Shown one piece after another: positions 7,012 to 10,850 of a stretch of 10,850 nt of DNA. The position numbers and the translations under genes are program-made. The notes under the pieces were generated by a model. The model was not told where the DNA came from and did not search any database. It saw only the letters and a list, made by a program, of their open reading frames with translations. Within the stretch, counting starts at the first letter, position 1; each line of letters starts with the position of its first letter. This DNA comes from Actinobacteria bacterium UBA3012 (GTDB taxonomy: Bacteria > Actinomycetota > Actinomycetes > Nanopelagicales > Nanopelagicaceae). The DNA lies in assembly GCA_002346305.1 (NCBI GenBank), contig DDZI01000007.1, positions 4,758 through 15,607 on the forward strand, in the 5' to 3' direction.

Positions 7012-8013
7012 TTATAATGATTTAGCAACAAAAGTTGTGAGATCCACTAAGCGATTTGAATATCCCCACTCATTGTCATACCAGCCGACAACTTTTGCAG
7101 TTTTACCTATTGTCTTTGTTAATTGACTATCAAAAATGCAAGATGCTGGATTAGTCACAATGTCTGCTGAAACTATCGAATCTTCCGTGTACTCAAGCAC
7201 TCCCTTTAGGGAGCCCTCGCTGGCTTTCTTCATTGCAGCATTAATATCTGCCGCTGAAACTTCTTTACTTAGTTCAACCGTCAGATCTGTCACTGAACCA
7301 ACTGGCACTGGAACGCGCAAAGCGTATCCATCAAGTTTTCCCTTTAACTCCGGTAAAACCAAACTGATTGCTTTGGCTGCACCGGTACTGCTTGGAATTA
7401 TAGAAATAGCGGCTGCGCGACCTCGTCTTAAATCTTTATGTGGCAAATCTAAAATTACTTGGTCATTTGTATATGCATGAATTGTGGTCATCATTCCACG
7501 TTCAATTCCAAACTCATCTTGCAAAACCTTGGCCATAGGTGCCAAACAGTTTGTGGTGCATGATGCATTTGAAATTATGTGGTGATTGGCTGGGTCATAT
7601 TTTAGATGGTTAACACCCATTACTACAGTTATATCTTCATCTGTTGCTGGAGCTGAAATAATTACTTTTTTTGCACCTGCTGTTAGATGTTTTTTAGCAT
7701 CTGCCGCTTTAGTGAAAATGCCAGTTGATTCGATAGCGATATCGACACCTAAAGCCGACCATGGCAATGCTGCAGGATCTCTCTCTGCTGAAACTTTTAT
7801 GGTTTTCGATCCGACTGTCAAAGAATCTGAAGTGAATGAAATTTCTTGGCCTAGACGTCCAAGGATTGAGTCATATTTTAAAAGATGAGCCAGTGTGGCG
7901 GTGTCGGTTAAATCATTAATTCCAACAATTTCAACCCCTGAGTTTGAGGCAAGAGCTGCGCGGAAATAATTACGGCCAATTCTTCCAAATCCATTGATTC
8001 CTACGGCTACCAT
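7012..8013 (-). CDS. gap: Glyceraldehyde-3-phosphate dehydrogenase, NAD-type
   Basis: Oxidises and phosphorylates glyceraldehyde-3-P to 1,3-bisphosphoglycerate with reduction of NAD. The 333-residue protein starts with the Rossmann motif GINGFGRIGRN (5-15). GINDLTD follows; its Asp34, followed by Leu35, sits where an acidic residue normally favours NAD over NADP. The active site is SNASCTTNCLAP with catalytic Cys152, and IHAYTNDQ has His179. PHKDLRRGRAAAI and IIPSSTGAAKA follow, and WYDNEWGYSNR is near the C-terminus. All catalytic residues are present. The start is supported by GGGAG (8020-8024) six bases before the ATG. It is the first gene of the glycolytic run gap-pgk-tpiA and has the longest upstream spacer in the window, which holds a candidate promoter. 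Confidence 0.97.
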   Translation of the reverse strand: MVAVGINGFGRIGRNYFRAALASNSGVEIVGINDLTDTATLAHLLKYDSILGRLGQEISFTSDSLTVGSKTIKVSAERDPAALPWSALGVDIAIESTGIFTKAADAKKHLTAGAKKVIISAPATDEDITVVMGVNHLKYDPANHHIISNASCTTNCLAPMAKVLQDEFGIERGMMTTIHAYTNDQVILDLPHKDLRRGRAAAISIIPSSTGAAKAISLVLPELKGKLDGYALRVPVPVGSVTDLTVELSKEVSAADINAAMKKASEGSLKGVLEYTEDSIVSADIVTNPASCIFDSQLTKTIGKTAKVVGWYDNEWGYSNRLVDLTTFVAKSL

Positions 8014-8124
8014 CTGGAACTCCCTAAATTAAAATGCAATTATTTCTGAACAAAAAACTTCACTAAAACCTGTAAGCATTGCCGACAAGCCAACCTTATC
8101 ATTTCGATAAAACCCACTGCTCGC
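8014..8124 (-). promoter_or_regulatory. whiA-gap spacer: candidate gap promoter and inverted repeat
   Basis: This 111-base spacer is the longest non-coding stretch in the window and the likeliest promoter site for gap-pgk-tpiA-secG-rbpA. On the minus strand AATAAT (8039-8044) matches five of six bases of a -10 box and would give a leader of roughly 20 bases containing the gap Shine-Dalgarno. No convincing -35 box lies 16-18 bases upstream. Nearer whiA, TTATC (8096-8100) and GATAA (8106-8110) form a five-base inverted repeat around ATTTC. G-U pairs could extend it to nine pairs in RNA (8092-8114). No U-run follows, so I do not call a terminator. Confidence 0.35.
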
Positions 8125-9141
8125 TTATTCTTGTGAATCCTCTAGCAATTCGGGCGGAATTCCGGCCTCTGTATCTGCAATTCCCAATTCTGTGGCTCTT
8201 TTATCTGCCATTGCTAATAAGCGGCGAATTCGACCAGCAATTGCATCTTTTGTCATTGGTGGAGTTGCAAGTGAACCGAGCTCTTCAAGACTTGCTTGAC
8301 CGTGCTCTATGCGAAGTTGACCTGCTTCCAAAAGATGTTGCGGTATGTCTTCTCCTAATATTTCGATAGCACGAGCGACTCTTGCAGCAGCAGCAACTGC
8401 AGCTCTTGCTGATCTACGTAAATTTGCATCATCAAAATTTGCTAATCGATTTGCGGTCGCACGAACTTCGCGACGCATTCTGCGTTCTTCCCATGCAAGA
8501 ACACTCTCATGTGCTCCCATTAAAGTAAGCAGTGCACCAATTGCATCTCCATCACGTAGAACTACTCGATCCACACCTCTAACTTCACGAGCCTTTGCAG
8601 TGATTCCCAATCTCCTTGCAGCGCCCACCAAAGCTAATGCCGCTTCTGGTCCAGGTGCAGTTATCTCTAGCGCGGAGGATCTTCCTGGTTCAGTCAGGGA
8701 ACCGTGTGCCAGAAATGCTCCACGCCATGCTGCTTCCGCATCGCACTTAGCAGCGGAAACTACTTGTGGTGGCAATCCTCGAATCGGCCTGCCGTTTGAA
8801 TCGATTAAACCTGTTTGCCTGGCAAGCGCCTCTCCTGTTTCGGCAACTCGGACCATGTACCTACTGGCTTTGCGCATTCCACCCGGAGAAACAACGGTTA
8901 GGTCGCTTTCATGGCCATAGATTTCAGAAATTTCTTTTCTAAGGCGTCTTGCACTTTGTGCGGTATCTAATTCAACCTCCACGACAACCTTTCCACCTGT
9001 TAAATGTAATCCGCCAGCAAATCTAAGTAGCGCAGAAACTTCTGCTTTTCGACAGCATGGCTTTGAAACCGCTAAGCGGCTCAACTCATCCTTAACTGCT
9101 GCTGTCATTGCCATAAAATCGGCCATTTTGTTGCCATTCAT
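8125..9141 (-). CDS. whiA: DNA-binding protein WhiA
   Basis: WhiA is a regulator of sporulation septation in Streptomyces, where it acts with WhiB. It is also conserved in non-sporulating Gram-positives, where it is tied to cell division and chromosome segregation. Up to 338 residues can be read. The N-terminal part resembles degenerate LAGLIDADG homing-endonuclease domains (SALLRFAGGLHL, then RGAFLAHGSLTEPGRSS). The C-terminal part carries RRMRREVRATANRLANFDD and a helix-turn-helix region in ASLEELG...TKDAIAGRIRRL. The first ATG (9141) abuts the yvcK stop directly. In-frame ATGs also lie at codons 6, 10 and 12. The Streptomyces protein starts MAMTAAVKDE, which matches codon 10 (9114, giving 329 residues). 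None has a clear Shine-Dalgarno, so the start is uncertain by about 10 residues. It is part of the conserved rapZ-yvcK-whiA cluster. Confidence 0.95.
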   Translation of the reverse strand: MNGNKMADFMAMTAAVKDELSRLAVSKPCCRKAEVSALLRFAGGLHLTGGKVVVEVELDTAQSARRLRKEISEIYGHESDLTVVSPGGMRKASRYMVRVAETGEALARQTGLIDSNGRPIRGLPPQVVSAAKCDAEAAWRGAFLAHGSLTEPGRSSALEITAPGPEAALALVGAARRLGITAKAREVRGVDRVVLRDGDAIGALLTLMGAHESVLAWEERRMRREVRATANRLANFDDANLRRSARAAVAAAARVARAIEILGEDIPQHLLEAGQLRIEHGQASLEELGSLATPPMTKDAIAGRIRRLLAMADKRATELGIADTEAGIPPELLEDSQE

Positions 9142-10071
9142 TTATCCAATCAAATTCTTTAAGGTGGAAAGTACCTTGAAACGATCATGTTGATCGCTTC
9201 CTGGATGGTGGGCTAAATCACTCAGGATTAATTGCGCTTCATACTTCCGTGCAATTGCTTCGAGTCCAGTGGTTTTTATGGAGTTGTCAGCGACAAGGTA
9301 GTCGATTTTGACCTCTGGTGCATGAGTTTTCAGAAATTCAATTTGAACTTCAGGTGAAAGGGCACTTGCTTCATCCTTAATAGTCCGTGCATCAAGGTTC
9401 AAAAACACCACAATTTTGGCATTTGTGGTCGCTAGCGCTGTTCGAATTTGTGGAACAAGGAGATGAGGTAAAACACTGGAATACCAAGAGCCAGGTCCAA
9501 TGGTTATCCATTCTGCCTTTTCGATTGCTTCCAGAACCTCAGACAGGACTGGAGGGGAATCTGGAATTAAGCGAACGCTGACAACTTCACTCGCAGCCTC
9601 TGCAACTTCAACTTGCCCGCGAATCACTCTTCCTATCTGACCACTAGAGAGTGGTTTTAACGTTGCTTCAATCTCAATTGGGATGGCAGCCATTGGCAGC
9701 ACTCTCCCGACAATTCGCAAAAGTTCACCGACCTTGTCTAAGCCAACTACGGGATCATTATTCAAATTCCAAAGAGCAGTGAGTAGTAAATTTCCCAAGG
9801 CATGACCGTTTAATGGTCCTGCACTTTCAAAGCGGTGTTGCAAGGTCTGCGCCCAACTGCTTCCCCATTCATCATCAGAACATAAAGCTGATAGCGCCAT
9901 GCGCAGATCTCCTGGTGGCATCACTCCAAATTCAGAGCGAAGCTGACCGCTGGATCCTCCATTGTCGGCAACGGTAACAACAGCAGTGATCTCACTACTG
10001 ATATCTCTCAAAGCGCTTAACATGGCCGCGAGCCCATGTCCTCCGCCAAAAGCCACAATTGGAGTGCTCAC
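9142..10071 (-). CDS. yvcK: YvcK/GlmR/CofD-like gluconeogenesis-associated protein
   Basis: Members of this family bind UDP-GlcNAc, are needed for growth on gluconeogenic carbon sources, and in Bacillus stimulate GlmS to direct fructose-6-P into cell-wall precursors. The protein is 309 residues with a Rossmann-like start, AFGGGHGLAAML (7-18). VADNGGSSGQLR (34-45) follows, then PPGDLRMAL (52-60) and GHALGNLLL (89-97). ITIGPGSWYSSVLPHLL lies in the C-terminal half. These are the diagnostic YvcK motifs and are close to CofD, but the neighbourhood favours YvcK over a cofactor F420 enzyme. The start is GTG and shares a base with the rapZ stop (TAGTG), and the TAA stop directly abuts the first whiA ATG. 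Tight packing suggests one transcript with rapZ and whiA. The regulatory role here is inferred from homologues. Confidence 0.94.
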   Translation of the reverse strand: MSTPIVAFGGGHGLAAMLSALRDISSEITAVVTVADNGGSSGQLRSEFGVMPPGDLRMALSALCSDDEWGSSWAQTLQHRFESAGPLNGHALGNLLLTALWNLNNDPVVGLDKVGELLRIVGRVLPMAAIPIEIEATLKPLSSGQIGRVIRGQVEVAEAASEVVSVRLIPDSPPVLSEVLEAIEKAEWITIGPGSWYSSVLPHLLVPQIRTALATTNAKIVVFLNLDARTIKDEASALSPEVQIEFLKTHAPEVKIDYLVADNSIKTTGLEAIARKYEAQLILSDLAHHPGSDQHDRFKVLSTLKNLIG

Positions 10072-10850
10072 TAGCGATCCAAATCTCGATGATTCAAAGT
10101 TGTATCAATTTTTTGATTTCTAAACTCGTTAGCTAAAAATTCGCTGACTGCGACACTTCGGTGACGTCCGCCGGTGCACCCTATTGCAATTGTTAAATAC
10201 CTTTTACCTTCTTGCAGGAAGCCATCTTTTGTTACGTTAAATAGCTGCAAAAAATTATTGATAAAATCTTTAGTCGCAGGATTATCTAAAACCATTTTTG
10301 CAACTGCACCATCTTTTCCTGATAATGGCTGCAACTCGGGCACCCAATGTGGATTTGGTATAAATCGACAATCTAAAATGAAATCCGCATCATAAGGAAT
10401 TCCATATTTATAACCAAAGGAAAGCAGAGAAAGATGAATGCCCCGATCACTCAGTTGCGCAAAAACTTCGCCGATTTTGTTTCCGAGTTGATGCACATTC
10501 AGTGCGCTCGTATCCAACACTATATCTGCCGTCGCTCTTAAGTCACCAAGCAATTTCCGCTCTCGAGTAACTCCATCAAAAATTCGGTCTCCAGCCTGCA
10601 AAGGATGAGGTCGACGAGTTGCCTCGTACCTTCTCACCAATATCTCATCAGCTGAATCCAAAAATAAAATTCTTACATTTACTTGCATCTGCTTTAGTGC
10701 AGCACGAGATTGAGCCAACTCTTCAAAAAAGGCTCTACTACGTACATCAATTACAACAGCAACTTTTTGGTGCTCACCTTCTACTTCTTTGATTAGTGGG
10801 AGCAGCATCGCGGGGGGCAAATTATCAACGACATACCAATTGCTATCTTC
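10071..10850 (-). CDS. rapZ: RNase adapter / nucleotide-binding protein RapZ, 5'-truncated by the window edge
   Basis: RapZ (YvcJ family) is a P-loop nucleotide-binding protein. In E. coli it senses glucosamine-6-P and guides RNase E to the sRNA GlmZ to control GlmS; its role in actinobacteria is less clear. The reading frame is open to the window edge, and the first visible residues EDSNWYVVDNLPPAML match the segment just after the Walker A loop, so about 25-30 N-terminal residues including the P-loop lie outside. The TTG at 10820 is an internal Leu. The visible 259 residues include VVIDVRSRAFF, LFLDSADEILVRRYEATRRP, and in the C-terminal domain SFGYKYGIPYDADFILDCRF and GCTGGRHRSV. All conserved blocks are intact. 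The TAG stop overlaps the yvcK GTG by one base. Pairing with yvcK beside glycolytic genes fits a role in sugar-phosphate flux control, but that is inference. Confidence 0.95.
   Translation of the reverse strand, partial: EDSNWYVVDNLPPAMLLPLIKEVEGEHQKVAVVIDVRSRAFFEELAQSRAALKQMQVNVRILFLDSADEILVRRYEATRRPHPLQAGDRIFDGVTRERKLLGDLRATADIVLDTSALNVHQLGNKIGEVFAQLSDRGIHLSLLSFGYKYGIPYDADFILDCRFIPNPHWVPELQPLSGKDGAVAKMVLDNPATKDFINNFLQLFNVTKDGFLQEGKRYLTIAIGCTGGRHRSVAVSEFLANEFRNQKIDTTLNHRDLDR

Noticed and set aside
8345..8920. A 191-codon open frame on the plus strand opposite whiA.
   Set aside because: It is low in complexity (Ala, Ser and Arg rich), lies wholly inside the strongly conserved whiA on the other strand, and shows no recognisable domain; it is a shadow of whiA codon use.
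9142..10071. CofD (cofactor F420 phospholactyl transferase) as an alternative for the YvcK-like gene.
   Set aside because: The folds are related, but the position between rapZ and whiA and the short motif set are those of YvcK; no F420 gene is nearby.
10818..10820. TTG as the start of rapZ.
   Set aside because: Upstream codons to the window edge read WYVVDN just before LPPAML, which is conserved RapZ sequence; the start is outside the window.

Overview
The window is a stretch of central-carbon chromosome from a low-GC, streamlined actinobacterium. RbpA and the WhiA-YvcK-RapZ cluster point to Actinomycetota. GC, judged by eye, is near or slightly above 40 percent, which is low for that phylum. 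Genes are packed with stop/start overlaps and very short spacers. This fits the freshwater acI lineage (Nanopelagicales, for example Planktophila or Nanopelagicus), but the assignment is an inference from composition, packing and gene content and was not tested by a search.

Layout: the left part (1-4411, plus strand) is an operon tkt (5' end cut by the window) - tal - pgi. It encodes transketolase, transaldolase and glucose-6-phosphate isomerase. The right part (4383-10850, minus strand, read right to left) is rapZ (5' end cut by the window) - yvcK - whiA, a 111-base spacer with a candidate promoter, then gap - pgk - tpiA - secG - rbpA. The two blocks converge, and the pgi and rbpA coding ends overlap tail to tail by 29 bases. 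No non-coding stretch exceeds about 111 bases. I see no tRNA, rRNA, mobile element or CRISPR array.

How the genes work together: Gap, Pgk and TpiA carry triose-phosphate glycolysis or gluconeogenesis. Pgi links glucose-6-P to fructose-6-P. Tkt and Tal interconvert pentose, triose and hexose phosphates. YvcK and RapZ belong to families tied to control of carbon flux and amino-sugar precursor supply. WhiA is a sporulation/cell-division type DNA-binding regulator that is conserved even in non-sporulating actinobacteria. SecG and RbpA are housekeeping partners of the Sec translocon and of RNA polymerase with its principal sigma factor.

The most notable point is an absence. In many actinobacteria the same locus carries zwf-opcA-pgl (the oxidative pentose phosphate branch) between pgi (or tal) and rbpA/secG. 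Here those genes are missing and pgi runs directly into rbpA. Apart from this the window looks like conserved housekeeping DNA, and I find no convincing undescribed system in it.
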